DNA from: Oscillatoriales cyanobacterium CG2_30_40_61
GTDB lineage: Bacteria > Cyanobacteriota > Cyanobacteriia > Cyanobacteriales > Microcoleaceae
DNA length: 64,000 nucleotides
Direction of reading: 5' to 3'
NCBI GenBank assembly: GCA_001873365.1
Contig: MNYZ01000067.1
Span: 62,001 to 126,000 of the forward strand
The notes beneath the pieces are model-generated. The model saw only the letters and a program-made list of their open reading frames with translations. It was not told the DNA's origin and ran no database searches. This document shows, piece after piece, positions 26,202 through 34,443 of the stretch. Position 1 is the first letter of the stretch; every line of letters begins with the position of its first letter. The translations under genes were made by a program, and so were the position numbers.

Positions 26202-26732
26202 ATGGAGAAGCGTGCTGACTGTCCTCGAACCGCTCAAGAACCTCATATCAGTGAAATTAATCAGATTAATTATTGAATTAAATCACTGAAGATAATCTTG
26301 ATTAAGTCAGATTACCTTGATTTTTCAATTTCGGCAACTAAAGCCGAAGTTAGATCAAAATGCCAACCCTGAAAATTAAGGATAGATAAACAATAACCCT
26401 TGAGGGTCGAGGATCTTTAAACGTGAGTCAACCCTAATAATAGAGTTCAGATGAGAATTTACACCAGTTCCTACCACAAATACAACACCTGCTCTGGGGC
26501 TGTGAATTTCTGGGGATCGGTGGGCAAGATGGGTCAAAATCGAAATATAAGACCCTTAAATCCAACCTAGTCAAGGATTATAGCTTTTTTTTTACGGCAA
26601 AAAAGCCCCCGTTTAGATGAATAAAATCTATCACTGTCGGGCGACAATTGAATCCGGTCATTTATAAAAAAAAGTTATCAGATTAGGGTGGATTCTGGGA
26701 TTAACACAATATCAGGGTTTGAGGGATGGACT
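26202..26732. other. Long leader region of the M23 gene
   Basis: This is a 531-bp non-coding stretch between trmL and the LysM/M23 gene, both on the minus strand. It contains several short complementary segments on the minus strand, for example aatcactga/tcagtgatt-type pairs at 26228-26290 and gagggtt/aaccctc near 26390-26435. c-di-AMP riboswitches often precede such wall peptidases, but I could not match that consensus. No gene or tRNA was recognised. Confidence 0.4.
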
Positions 26733-27194
26733 TTACCCCAAATAACCGAGTTGGCGGCGTGCCTCAAATAAACTGACCGCAACACTCACGGAAAGATTCA
26801 AACTTCTCACTCCGGCTTCAGCCATGGGAATATAAACCGTGGCGGTGCAAGTCTCCAACACATCGGGGGCAAGTCCGGTGGTTTCACTCCCAAAGAGCAA
26901 CCAGTCGGAATCTTGAAACTGGAACTTGACATAGTTAGAAGCCCCTTTGGTACTAAACCCCAGCAAACGGCCGCCCCGTTGTTGATGATGGGTTTGAAAG
27001 CTGGAGAAATCGGAGTGCTGGGTGAGTTTAACGTAGGGCCAATAATCTAAACCCGCTCGCTTTAGGTAGCGATCGCTAATTTCAAATCCTAGGGGCCCAA
27101 CTAAATGTAATTCGGTACAAGTTGCTGCACAGGTACGGGCGATATTTCCGGTATTGGGAGGGATTTGTGGCTGAACTAAGACAACGTGGGGCAT
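26733..27194 (-). CDS. trmL: TrmL, tRNA (cytidine/uridine-2'-O-)-methyltransferase
   Basis: A 153-residue SpoU/TrmD-fold methyltransferase. Motif 1 is PQIPPNTGNIARTCAA, motif 2 is LLFGSETTGLAPDVL, and motif 3 is IPMAEAGVRSLNLSVSVAV, with the knotted AdoMet site. The short length, without an N-terminal RNA-binding extension, fits TrmL, which methylates the wobble base of tRNA-Leu. The catalytic Arg and the Asn/Ser of motif 3 are present. It is a single gene between gshA and the M23 gene. Confidence 0.92.
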   Translation of the reverse strand: MPHVVLVQPQIPPNTGNIARTCAATCTELHLVGPLGFEISDRYLKRAGLDYWPYVKLTQHSDFSSFQTHHQQRGGRLLGFSTKGASNYVKFQFQDSDWLLFGSETTGLAPDVLETCTATVYIPMAEAGVRSLNLSVSVAVSLFEARRQLGYLG

Positions 27195-27329
27195 GAGGTA
27201 ATTAGACCAGGAAACAAGGGCTTTTGGGTCGGATCAACCCGGTGGATGAGTAATAAATCTATAGTTTTTCTTTATACTTTGTAAAGAAATTTATCGATAA
27301 GATATTCTCATCTAAAAATGGGCCTTTTT

Positions 27330-28481
27330 TCAGGCTATCAGGGGTTGACAAATTTGATCTTCAAACTCTTTTTCCTGGGCGGCCATCTCCTGAATCGCCT
27401 GTTGAATAATCAAGCGCGGATCGTGGCCCTGTTCCGACAGCCGTAACCACTGTTGGGCCGTAGACCCTTCTCGCAGTAGCTTTTTCACCGGAGACAGAAA
27501 GCAACTAAACCCGTGTTTTTTGGCAGTTGGCCAAACTTCGGCATAAATTTGTTCAATCCAATCTCTAGCGGAAATTAGGCTGCCGTCTTTCCAATGCCGC
27601 AGTTGGGCGTCTAAACTCTGGTGGGCCGCTAGAATTTCATTTTGATCGGAAATTTCGACTAAATCCTGAGCCCGGCTATTTTCAGGTAGTTGACTCCGTT
27701 GCAACGGATCAAGGTCAGGATTCTCTAACATTTGCCAGATCCGAGCTTCTAATAGGGCTGTTATGGCTAACAAGGCGATGGGGTTGACCATCAAATCACA
27801 AATTCTGAGTTCCAGACGGTTTAAATTATAGGGACGGCGATCGCCATTGGGTCGTACCGATGACCACAGGTGACGAACATTCTGCATGGTTTTTTGTTGG
27901 AGTTGGGTTTCTGTCCAGTCAATAAAATGACGATGGCTTTCAAACAAGGGGACAAAAGCTGGGGTTTTGGGGAATAAATGCCAACGGGTGGAATGATGCC
28001 CGGTAACTTGGCCACCCAAAAACGGAGAGGAAGCACTCATCGCTAAATATAAAGGAGCTTCCACCCGCACTAAACGAATTGCCCGCATTAACTGTTCGGG
28101 GTCAGCGATACCCACATTAATATGAATACTCGCAGTGACTACATCCGTACCGTAGGTTTGTTCAATATAATCATGATAGGGATTTTGGGGATCGGAGCGA
28201 TAAAATTTCTCCGTGCCCCCGAGGGGTAGGGTGCTTCCGGGGATGATGGTATAGTCGCCCAACTGTTGTAAATATTTTCGGAGTTGCCGCCGCGGTCGGA
28301 CTAAGGCACACAATAACCGATCATAATTACACAAGGGGGCGGTTGTGTACTCAACATTGCGACTATCGGGTTCGCGGACAAATCCCTCTAAATCGGCCAC
28401 AATTTTATCGGACAGTCCCACGACATCACCTTGGGGAGTTCCGGTATACATTTCCACTTCAAAACCTTTGGATAAAAGCAT
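27330..28481 (-). CDS. gshA: Glutamate-cysteine ligase, cyanobacterial type
   Basis: A 383-residue ATP-dependent ligase that makes gamma-glutamylcysteine, the first step of glutathione synthesis. The start LLSKGFEVEMYTGTPQGDVVGL, the SIHINVGI segment (active-site region) and SSVRPNGDRRPYNLNRLELR are typical of the cyanobacterial GshA group in the GCS2 superfamily. The glutathione theme continues with gamma-glutamyltransferase at 31928. gshB is not in the window. A 61-bp dispersed hairpin element lies just upstream (28512-28572), possibly within its promoter or 5' leader. Confidence 0.92.
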   Translation of the reverse strand: MLLSKGFEVEMYTGTPQGDVVGLSDKIVADLEGFVREPDSRNVEYTTAPLCNYDRLLCALVRPRRQLRKYLQQLGDYTIIPGSTLPLGGTEKFYRSDPQNPYHDYIEQTYGTDVVTASIHINVGIADPEQLMRAIRLVRVEAPLYLAMSASSPFLGGQVTGHHSTRWHLFPKTPAFVPLFESHRHFIDWTETQLQQKTMQNVRHLWSSVRPNGDRRPYNLNRLELRICDLMVNPIALLAITALLEARIWQMLENPDLDPLQRSQLPENSRAQDLVEISDQNEILAAHQSLDAQLRHWKDGSLISARDWIEQIYAEVWPTAKKHGFSCFLSPVKKLLREGSTAQQWLRLSEQGHDPRLIIQQAIQEMAAQEKEFEDQICQPLIA

Positions 28482-28511
28482 AGTACAGTTATTAGTAATC
28501 TGTTATCAATT

Positions 28512-28572
28512 ATAGGGGCCGGTTCATCGAGATTTAAGTAATTAACAAATATCTCACACCAACCCGCCCGTA
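28512..28572 (-). mobile_element. 61-bp hairpin element, copy A
   Basis: Ends ataggggccggtt and aacccgcccgta are inverted. The interior (catcgagattt, taattaacaaatatct) matches the reverse complement of the copy at 52379-52439 almost base for base. A MITE-like unit without coding capacity. Confidence 0.7.
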
Positions 28573-28662
28573 GAAGTTATCATTGTCAGAGTTATTAGAA
28601 AAGAGTTAATCAACTGTTTGCTAATAATTGAATCTAGGTTATTAGAAAATAATTCCCTTTTT

Positions 28663-29487
28663 CTATCCTATCATGGATTCTGAACCCCAAGGAAAAATGC
28701 TATCGGGTTCATTAGAGTTAAAAATATAGTCATAATCAAAATCGAAGGCTCGACTATGACGAGTCAGGGAGAATCCCCCAGCAATCACTTGGCTAGTGGT
28801 AAAGGTTGCCATAACTAATTCAATTAATTTCCGCGATTTAATGTCTGGTTTTTGTACATAATAATCCCGTTTAGCAAAAAATACCCGCTCATCTTTAGGA
28901 ACAATAATTCCATTGACTTTATGGGCGTGTTGAATCGGTTTGAGATAATTTTTAATAAAATAATCTTGATTGGTTTGTAGGCGAGAGAGTCTTTCATGTT
29001 GTACCCAACTCATTTGAAATAATAGTTTGATCATTTCAAATCCGATGATATAATTAAAAACATTATCTTTATCTTTCGGGCTTAATGCTAATTTTAAAGC
29101 TGACTCTAAATATTGACTAGGTTGACATCGAGCATCCTGGGCAGAATGAATATAGAATTGTCTAATATACCCGCGTAAAACCGATTCGTTTAAGGGTGCT
29201 TTTATTTGAAAACCACTGAGATATTGTTTAACTCTTTGCAAGGTATCAATATCTTCTAACATCTTCGCCATTAAACCATCGGCGGTATATTCATCTAAAA
29301 ATTCTGCTTGTTTGTCTGGGGAAGATGCACATAAAATGTAACAGAGTGAGAGAACATAACGACGTTCATTCCAGGGTAAACTTTCTGCCCACTGTTTTAC
29401 TTCTGGGGGGAGTTTATCAAACATGACATTATGTTTCATTAACCTAAAAACATCTGTCTGTGCTTCATCGTTAAATTCAATATCCAT
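28663..29487 (-). CDS. Hypothetical protein, likely soluble and helical
   Basis: A 274-residue protein with no signal peptide or membrane segment and with evenly spread Trp, Tyr and Arg. Segments such as LPWNERRYVLSLCYILCASSPDKQAEFLDEYTADGL look like a conserved helical domain. I do not recognise the family. ATG at 29487 is the only good start. It stands alone between gshA and a tandem repeat array. Because it is long and ordinary in composition, I regard it as a real gene. Confidence 0.7.
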   Translation of the reverse strand: MDIEFNDEAQTDVFRLMKHNVMFDKLPPEVKQWAESLPWNERRYVLSLCYILCASSPDKQAEFLDEYTADGLMAKMLEDIDTLQRVKQYLSGFQIKAPLNESVLRGYIRQFYIHSAQDARCQPSQYLESALKLALSPKDKDNVFNYIIGFEMIKLLFQMSWVQHERLSRLQTNQDYFIKNYLKPIQHAHKVNGIIVPKDERVFFAKRDYYVQKPDIKSRKLIELVMATFTTSQVIAGGFSLTRHSRAFDFDYDYIFNSNEPDSIFPWGSESMIG

Positions 29488-29617
29488 GATCTCATCCCCT
29501 TCGGCACACTGAATAAATTTTACCTGATTTTAAAGGATTTCAGAGGTTTTTGTTTGTCTGCGACTGAATTTTATTGAGATACTCAAGAGTTTATACGGTG
29601 GGGGTATCCTAGCCCTA
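29488..29617. other. Upstream part of a 447-bp gap
   Basis: This holds the leader of the 274-residue gene and nothing recognisable. The rest of the gap, to 29934, is occupied by the 43-bp tandem array and its shared end element. Confidence 0.5.
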
Positions 29618-29910
29618 GATCCCCCTAAATCCCCCTTCCCAAGGGGGAATTTGAAGCTCTGATCCCCCTAAATCCCCCTTCCCAAGGGGGAATTTGAAGC
29701 TCTGATCCCCCTAAATCCCCCTTCCCAAGGGGGAATTTGAAGCTCTGATCCCCCTAAATCCCCCTTCCCAACGGGGAATTTGAAGCTCTGATCCCCCTAA
29801 ATCCCCCTTCCCAACGGGGAATTTGAAGCTCTGATCCCCCCTTATTAAGGGGGGTTAGGGGGGATCTAGTCTAGGATAAAAACCGAGGTTTTAGACTTAA
29901 TTTAACACTA
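29618..29910. repeat. 43-bp tandem array plus shared end element
   Basis: Five direct copies of a 43-bp unit start at 29618, 29661, 29704, 29747 and 29790. A divergent sixth (29833 on) runs into ggggggttaggggggatct. Each unit holds cccccttcccaaggggg, an inverted repeat. The last two full copies carry acgggg in place of agggggg-type sequence. The right flank (ctagtctagga... to about 29910) matches 21938-21985. Units are contiguous, so this is not a CRISPR array. Confidence 0.95.
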
Positions 29911-29934
29911 ATAAACAATACCAAACCTCTAAAA

Positions 29935-30405
29935 TTAAATAGCTTTCATCTCGTTTAATTCTGCCCTAATTTTATCTAAACTGTTATCATAATTAATGTT
30001 GTTCTGTTCTTCTTCGTTAGATATTATTTCATCAGGAGCAAATTCTAATTCAACATTAACTGTGTTTTGTCCATAAATTACATCAACTTGAAATCTGATT
30101 TTACCTGAAATCCAATTTCCAGACTTTAATTGGAGTAACTGACATTCTGTTCCATTAAGAGGAAATACCAATCTAAATTCTCTTAATTGCAGTTTTATTG
30201 ATTGATCTGTTACTGTTAAATGTTTGTCGCATAATAAACTAGCTAAAGGTATGTTAAAGTGCTGTTTGATTCTTTCATCTGTTTGAAAAAGTCTAATTTT
30301 CATGTTGAGAGTCATCAACTCTTTCAACCTCGATACTGTAAATGTATCCTTACCCCACATTACAATATCATCATCCTGTTCCAACTTAATAAATGATTCG
30401 GTCAT
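29935..30405 (-). CDS. KGK domain-like protein
   Basis: A 156-residue protein whose N-terminal segment, FIKLEQDDDIVMWGKDTFTVSRLKEL, resembles the KGK domain of cyanobacteria (a short conserved domain with a GK pair after acidic residues). The middle (about 60-125) looks like beta-strands and the tail is acidic. No enzyme motif is seen. Function is unknown for the family. The match is by recalled pattern, so treat the domain name with care. It is a single gene between two repeat arrays. Confidence 0.6.
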   Translation of the reverse strand: MTESFIKLEQDDDIVMWGKDTFTVSRLKELMTLNMKIRLFQTDERIKQHFNIPLASLLCDKHLTVTDQSIKLQLREFRLVFPLNGTECQLLQLKSGNWISGKIRFQVDVIYGQNTVNVELEFAPDEIISNEEEQNNINYDNSLDKIRAELNEMKAI

Positions 30406-30482
30406 TGATTTAATCCTTGAAATTATTATAGATATCCTATATTTTAGTCTAAGTAGGTATCTATAATTAATCTTAAAAAAAT

Positions 30483-30650
30483 CGTTGTCGTTGCTCTAGC
30501 CCTTCTTGGTGCGCTCAAGCGCAACAACAGAATAAAAGGTTTCGTTGTCGTTGCTCTAGCCCTTCTTGATGCGCCCAAGCGCAACAACAGAATAAAAGGT
30601 TTCGTTGTCGTTGCTCTAGCCCTTCTGGATGCGCTAAAGCCCAACAACGG
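30483..30650. repeat. 60-bp tandem repeat, three copies
   Basis: The copies begin at 30483, 30543 and 30603; the third is shorter. Each runs cgttgtcgttgctctagc... to gcaacaacag, with the ends inverted. The last 18 bases, gctaaagcccaacaacgg (30633-30650), recur exactly, inverted, at 39565-39582. A 67-codon frame through the array is an artefact. The array ends at the stop of the DUF4168 gene. Confidence 0.95.
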
Positions 30651-31133
30651 TTAGTTGCCGCCTGACTGTAATAACTTTAATATTTCCGCTTGAATTCGTT
30701 GTCTAAAACGGGGATCATTTTGTTGATGACGGGTGATATCATTGAACTGAGCAATTGTTAATCCCTTCGATTCAATCATGCGTTTTGCTTGGTCACAGTA
30801 ACTAACTGCTAATTGAGGTGCATTCCCAGGTAAGGTATTAAAACTGGTAGGTTGATCACAAATAATTCGGGGAACATCTCCAACAATTTTTTTAATTTCA
30901 TTCGCCACTTCATGACGTCGGGATTCTAAAGCTAGGGCCGCCCGAGCATAATTTCTAATCGTTTCTTCACTATAGTTAAAACTATCTTGAGCTTGCGCTG
31001 GCGAACCCCAACTCAGGGAGGGAAAGGCTTGGGAGGGTGTTTGACTCCAGCCAATGAAAGCACCACAACCGGATAGAATCGCAACGGTTAAGGATTTCGA
31101 TAGAATTTGACCAAGTTGTAATGTAGTTTTCAT
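30651..31133 (-). CDS. DUF4168 family secreted protein, copy 2
   Basis: A 160-residue exported protein with a signal region (GQILSKSLTVAILSGCGAFIGWSQ, ending near PAQAQDS) and a DUF4168-like domain: SEETIRNYARAALALESRR, two Cys (IICDQPTSF, SYCDQAKRMIE) and FNDITRHQQNDPRFRQRI. The frame extends up to 31247, but the ATG at 31133 gives a clean signal peptide and avoids overlap with the upstream gene. It is the downstream member of a tandem pair of paralogues. DUF4168 proteins are envelope proteins of unknown role. Confidence 0.85.
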   Translation of the reverse strand: MKTTLQLGQILSKSLTVAILSGCGAFIGWSQTPSQAFPSLSWGSPAQAQDSFNYSEETIRNYARAALALESRRHEVANEIKKIVGDVPRIICDQPTSFNTLPGNAPQLAVSYCDQAKRMIESKGLTIAQFNDITRHQQNDPRFRQRIQAEILKLLQSGGN

Positions 31134-31167
31134 AATAAGTAAATTTGAGAAAAGATTAAATTTGAGA

Positions 31168-31680
31168 TCAGTTTTGTAGGCGCTGAAGTTCCCCTTGAAT
31201 CCGTTTTTGTAAGGTGGGGTCAGCCTGTTGACGTTGGGTAATTTCATTGAAACGAGTAATAGTTAACTCGTTGGTTTCAATAATAGATTTAGCTTGGGTG
31301 CAGTAATTGACCGCAATATCTCGAACACCTTTATCAAGGCTATTAATGGTTCGGGTTTCACTGCAAACCACCTCTGGGAGAGACTTTCCCGCCCCGAATA
31401 TCCCTTGAATTTCGTTATAGGCGGTCTGACGTCTGGGTTCAATTCCTAGGACAGCACGGGCATAATTGCGAATTTCGGCTTCACTAAATTCTGGGGACTG
31501 TTGGGCCAGAACAACGGTATTAAAGCCAACAGCCGTTGATACCGAAACATCTGGGACTACTCCCAACAACACCGCGCCCGAAGAAAATAGTCCCAGCAGC
31601 ACAGCACGGCTAAGGGGGTGTTGAGACATGAATCGTAAAGTAGGTAAAGAATCCATCATATTCAAAGGTTTTGACGCCAT
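31168..31680 (-). CDS. DUF4168 family secreted protein, copy 1
   Basis: A 170-residue paralogue of the next gene, sharing SEAEIRNYARAVLGIEPRR, the two Cys (VVCSETRTI, NYCTQAKSIIE), FNEITQRQQADPTLQKRI and a similar length. The signal segment (SRAVLLGLFSSGAVLLGVV) is clearest if translation starts at the internal ATG at 31629. The longer start at 31680 is kept because no ribosome site decides it. The two copies are 34 bp apart on the same strand and so probably form an operon made by duplication. The conserved Cys pair may form a disulfide in the periplasm. Confidence 0.85.
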   Translation of the reverse strand: MASKPLNMMDSLPTLRFMSQHPLSRAVLLGLFSSGAVLLGVVPDVSVSTAVGFNTVVLAQQSPEFSEAEIRNYARAVLGIEPRRQTAYNEIQGIFGAGKSLPEVVCSETRTINSLDKGVRDIAVNYCTQAKSIIETNELTITRFNEITQRQQADPTLQKRIQGELQRLQN

Positions 31681-31927
31681 AGGAGCAGGTGAAAGTGCTT
31701 AGTTATCTTGAATTATTTTATGGGTAAGAAGTTCCTCATCCAAAATTTAAAAACGCTTTACCTAAGAATTCTATGTCCAGTCACAAGTTTGACTTCCAAA
31801 AAACTGAGGGTTTGACTTGTACGCAGAGAAAAACTTGATACTGAAAAGGCGTAATCCCAGGAAGTGAAACTTTTTAGATTGAAAATATATTGTATCCTGA
31901 AACGTTGACCTCGAAAATTTAAAAAGT

Positions 31928-33478
31928 ATGAAGAAAACAAATGGGGTGATTGCCGCAGGACATCCCAAAACCGTTGAAGCCGGGTTGGGAATATTTGAGG
32001 CGGGTGGTAATGCTTTTGATGCGGCGGTGGCTTGTATTTTAGCGGCTTGTGTTACGGAGCCGGGTTTAACTTCTCTTGCGGGTGGGGGATTTTTATTAGC
32101 TCATACCCATACAAATCGGAATATTTTATTTGATTTTTTTACTCAAACTCCCCGATATAAATGTCCGATATCGGAGTTAAATTTTTATCCGGTTGGGGTT
32201 AATTTTGGTAGGATTATTCAGGAATTTCATATTGGTTTGGGTTCGATGGCGGTTCCTGGGGTTTGGGCGGGGGTAATTCGGGTTCATAAAACCCTAGGAC
32301 GTTTGCCGTTTTCTGTGGTAGCTGAACCCGCGATCGCTTTAGCAAAACAGGGGGTAGAAGTTAATTCTTTTCAGGCTTATACTTTCTCTAGTTTGTTACA
32401 ACCGATTTTATTAACAACGGCGGAGGGACGGGAAATTTATGCTCCTGAAGGTGATATTTTAAAGACGGGCGATCGCTTAATTATGAATAACTTTGCCCGG
32501 ACTTTAGAGGGTTTAGTATTCGGTGGAATGGCGGAATTTTATCAAGGAGAAATTGCTGAAAAGTTAGTTAGGAATTGTCAAAATAGTGGCGGACATTTAA
32601 CCTTAGAAGATCTAAATAATTATCGGGTAATTGAACGGGAACCGTTAAACATAAACTATCGAGGAAAAACCATATTAACAAATCCACCTCCGAGTGCGGG
32701 AGGAACCTTAATTGCTTTTGCTTTAGAGTTGTTATCGGCTGTTGATTTGAGTGGAATTGAGTTTGGAAGTCGCCAATATTTAGAAATTTTAAAAACCGTA
32801 ATGCAGTTAACTAATATTGCTAGAACGGATCGGTTAGATGGTAATTTATATCAGGATAATATTACTGATACTTTTTTATCTTCTGTATCTAGTTATCAAC
32901 AACCGTTAATTCATCGGGTGAATAAATGGGGAAGTACCACCCATATTAGTGTTTTGGATCAAGAAGGAAATGCGGCTAGTGTGACAACTTCTAATGGGGA
33001 AGGTTCGGGATATATTATTCCTGGAACTGGAATTATGGTTAATAATATGTTAGGAGAAGAAGACCTAAACCCCCTGGGATTTCATCTCTGGCCGGAAAAT
33101 GTTAGAATTTCTTCTATGATGTCTCCAACTGTAGTATTAAATCAAGGAAAACCTGAATTTGTCATGGGTTCGGGTGGTTCAAATCGGATTAGAACGGCTA
33201 TTTTACAAGTCCTATTAAATTTAATTGATTTTAATTTTTCTGTGGAAGATGCGGTTAATAATCCTCGGTTTCATTGGGAAAATCATCGCTTGGATATAGA
33301 ACCAGGTTTTGATCCTGAAATCATTAAGAATCTTGATTTATCTGAACAGGATATTGTTAGATTATGGCCGGAAAAAAATATGTTTTTTGGCGGGGTTCAT
33401 ACTTTAGTTAGAACCGCAGATGGTCAGTTATTCGGGGCTGGAGATCAACGTCGGAGTGGTGTCAGTTTAAACAGTTAA
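31928..33478 (+). CDS. ggt: Gamma-glutamyltransferase/glutathione hydrolase
   Basis: A 516-residue Ntn-hydrolase that hydrolyses or transfers the gamma-glutamyl group of glutathione. It is autocleaved before the catalytic Thr, T337 in WGSTTHISVLDQEGNAAS. The oxyanion region GEGSG and the C-terminal signature SSMMSPTVVLNQGKPEFVMGSGGSNRIRTA are typical of GGT. There is no signal peptide (MKKTNGVIAAGHP), unlike secreted E. coli GGT, so a cytoplasmic location is likely. Theoretically it could be a gamma-glutamyl-acylase relative. It lies 3.4 kb from gshA, on the opposite strand. Confidence 0.9.
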   Translation: MKKTNGVIAAGHPKTVEAGLGIFEAGGNAFDAAVACILAACVTEPGLTSLAGGGFLLAHTHTNRNILFDFFTQTPRYKCPISELNFYPVGVNFGRIIQEFHIGLGSMAVPGVWAGVIRVHKTLGRLPFSVVAEPAIALAKQGVEVNSFQAYTFSSLLQPILLTTAEGREIYAPEGDILKTGDRLIMNNFARTLEGLVFGGMAEFYQGEIAEKLVRNCQNSGGHLTLEDLNNYRVIEREPLNINYRGKTILTNPPPSAGGTLIAFALELLSAVDLSGIEFGSRQYLEILKTVMQLTNIARTDRLDGNLYQDNITDTFLSSVSSYQQPLIHRVNKWGSTTHISVLDQEGNAASVTTSNGEGSGYIIPGTGIMVNNMLGEEDLNPLGFHLWPENVRISSMMSPTVVLNQGKPEFVMGSGGSNRIRTAILQVLLNLIDFNFSVEDAVNNPRFHWENHRLDIEPGFDPEIIKNLDLSEQDIVRLWPEKNMFFGGVHTLVRTADGQLFGAGDQRRSGVSLNS

Positions 33479-33649
33479 TCAATATTGTAACACTTTTTCT
33501 GGGAATTAATAAGTATTTTTTTACTAAAATGTATTAAAAAATACAACAATTATCTAGGAAAACTATACTAGAATACCCATAGTGTTTTATTATTTAATAA
33601 TAGACTAACTTCTGGTTTGTTTGAATAGTTTATTGGAATCATCAGACGC

Positions 33650-34381
33650 ATGAAACATATTCTCGTTATTATTCACCAACCAACTTCCGAGACGGGACGG
33701 GTGGGACAGATTCTAACATCCTATGGTTATAAACTCGATATTCGCCTTCCCAGTCATGGGGATAGTTTACCCAGCCATTTAGAGAAACATGATGGGGTGA
33801 TTGTTTTTGGGGGGTCAATGAGTGCAAATGATGAGAATATTTTACCCCATATTCGCACAGAATTAAACTGGATTCCTTTAGTTTTAGAGTCGAAAAAACC
33901 CTATTTAGGGATTTGTTTAGGAGCGCAACTTTTAGCCAAAGTTTTAGGGGCAAAAGTATCTGTCCATCCCGAAGATATTGAAGAAATTGGCTATTTTCCC
34001 ATTACTCCAACCATAGAAGGACAGGATTATTTTCATGACTTAGAATATGTTTACCACTGGCATCGAGAAGGGTTTGAATTACCCTCTGGAGCCGTATTAT
34101 TAGCAACGGGAAAAACCTTTAAAAACCAAGCATTTTGTTATGGGAAAAACGCCTATGGTCTTCAGTTTCATCCTGAAATAACTGGGGCATTAATGCAACG
34201 GTGGATTGAACGCGGCATGGAACAATTAACCTTACCCGGAAGCCAATCTATTATAGAACAATTAAGCAGACACCGTTTGTATGGAATTCAAGGAGAAAAA
34301 TGGTTAAAAACCTTTCTTCCCCTTTGGATTAATTCAATTCAATCGGAACAACGCTTACAGTTAGAAAGACGTTCAGCTTAA
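33650..34381 (+). CDS. Class I glutamine amidotransferase-like protein (GuaA-N type)
   Basis: A 243-residue stand-alone class I amidotransferase domain. The nucleophile is C89 in YLGICLGAQLLA, with H174 and E176 in GLQFHPEITG, so the triad is complete. The oxyanion part GGSMSAN is present too. Stand-alone members include gamma-glutamyl hydrolases for small compounds, besides GMP synthetase-like subunits. Since ggt lies just upstream (171 bp, same strand), hydrolysis of a gamma-glutamyl compound is possible but unproven. A TATACT hexamer about 80 bp upstream may be its own -10. Confidence 0.85.
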   Translation: MKHILVIIHQPTSETGRVGQILTSYGYKLDIRLPSHGDSLPSHLEKHDGVIVFGGSMSANDENILPHIRTELNWIPLVLESKKPYLGICLGAQLLAKVLGAKVSVHPEDIEEIGYFPITPTIEGQDYFHDLEYVYHWHREGFELPSGAVLLATGKTFKNQAFCYGKNAYGLQFHPEITGALMQRWIERGMEQLTLPGSQSIIEQLSRHRLYGIQGEKWLKTFLPLWINSIQSEQRLQLERRSA

Positions 34382-34443
34382 ATCAAATAGGGAATAGTGA
34401 TTTATTTTTAGGTTATTATCACAAGTTACCTATTACCTTAATC

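Noticed and set aside
26202-26580. c-di-AMP (ydaO) riboswitch before the LysM/M23 gene
   Set aside because: The gene type fits, but I could not match the conserved core sequence.
29618-29880. CRISPR array
   Set aside because: Units are contiguous and nearly identical, without unique spacers, and no cas genes are present.
30444-30647. 67-codon minus-strand frame
   Set aside because: It is a translation through the 60-bp tandem repeats with near-identical peptide units.
31758-31968. Two overlapping minus-strand frames before ggt
   Set aside because: They overlap each other in different frames and the ggt start, and lack family features.
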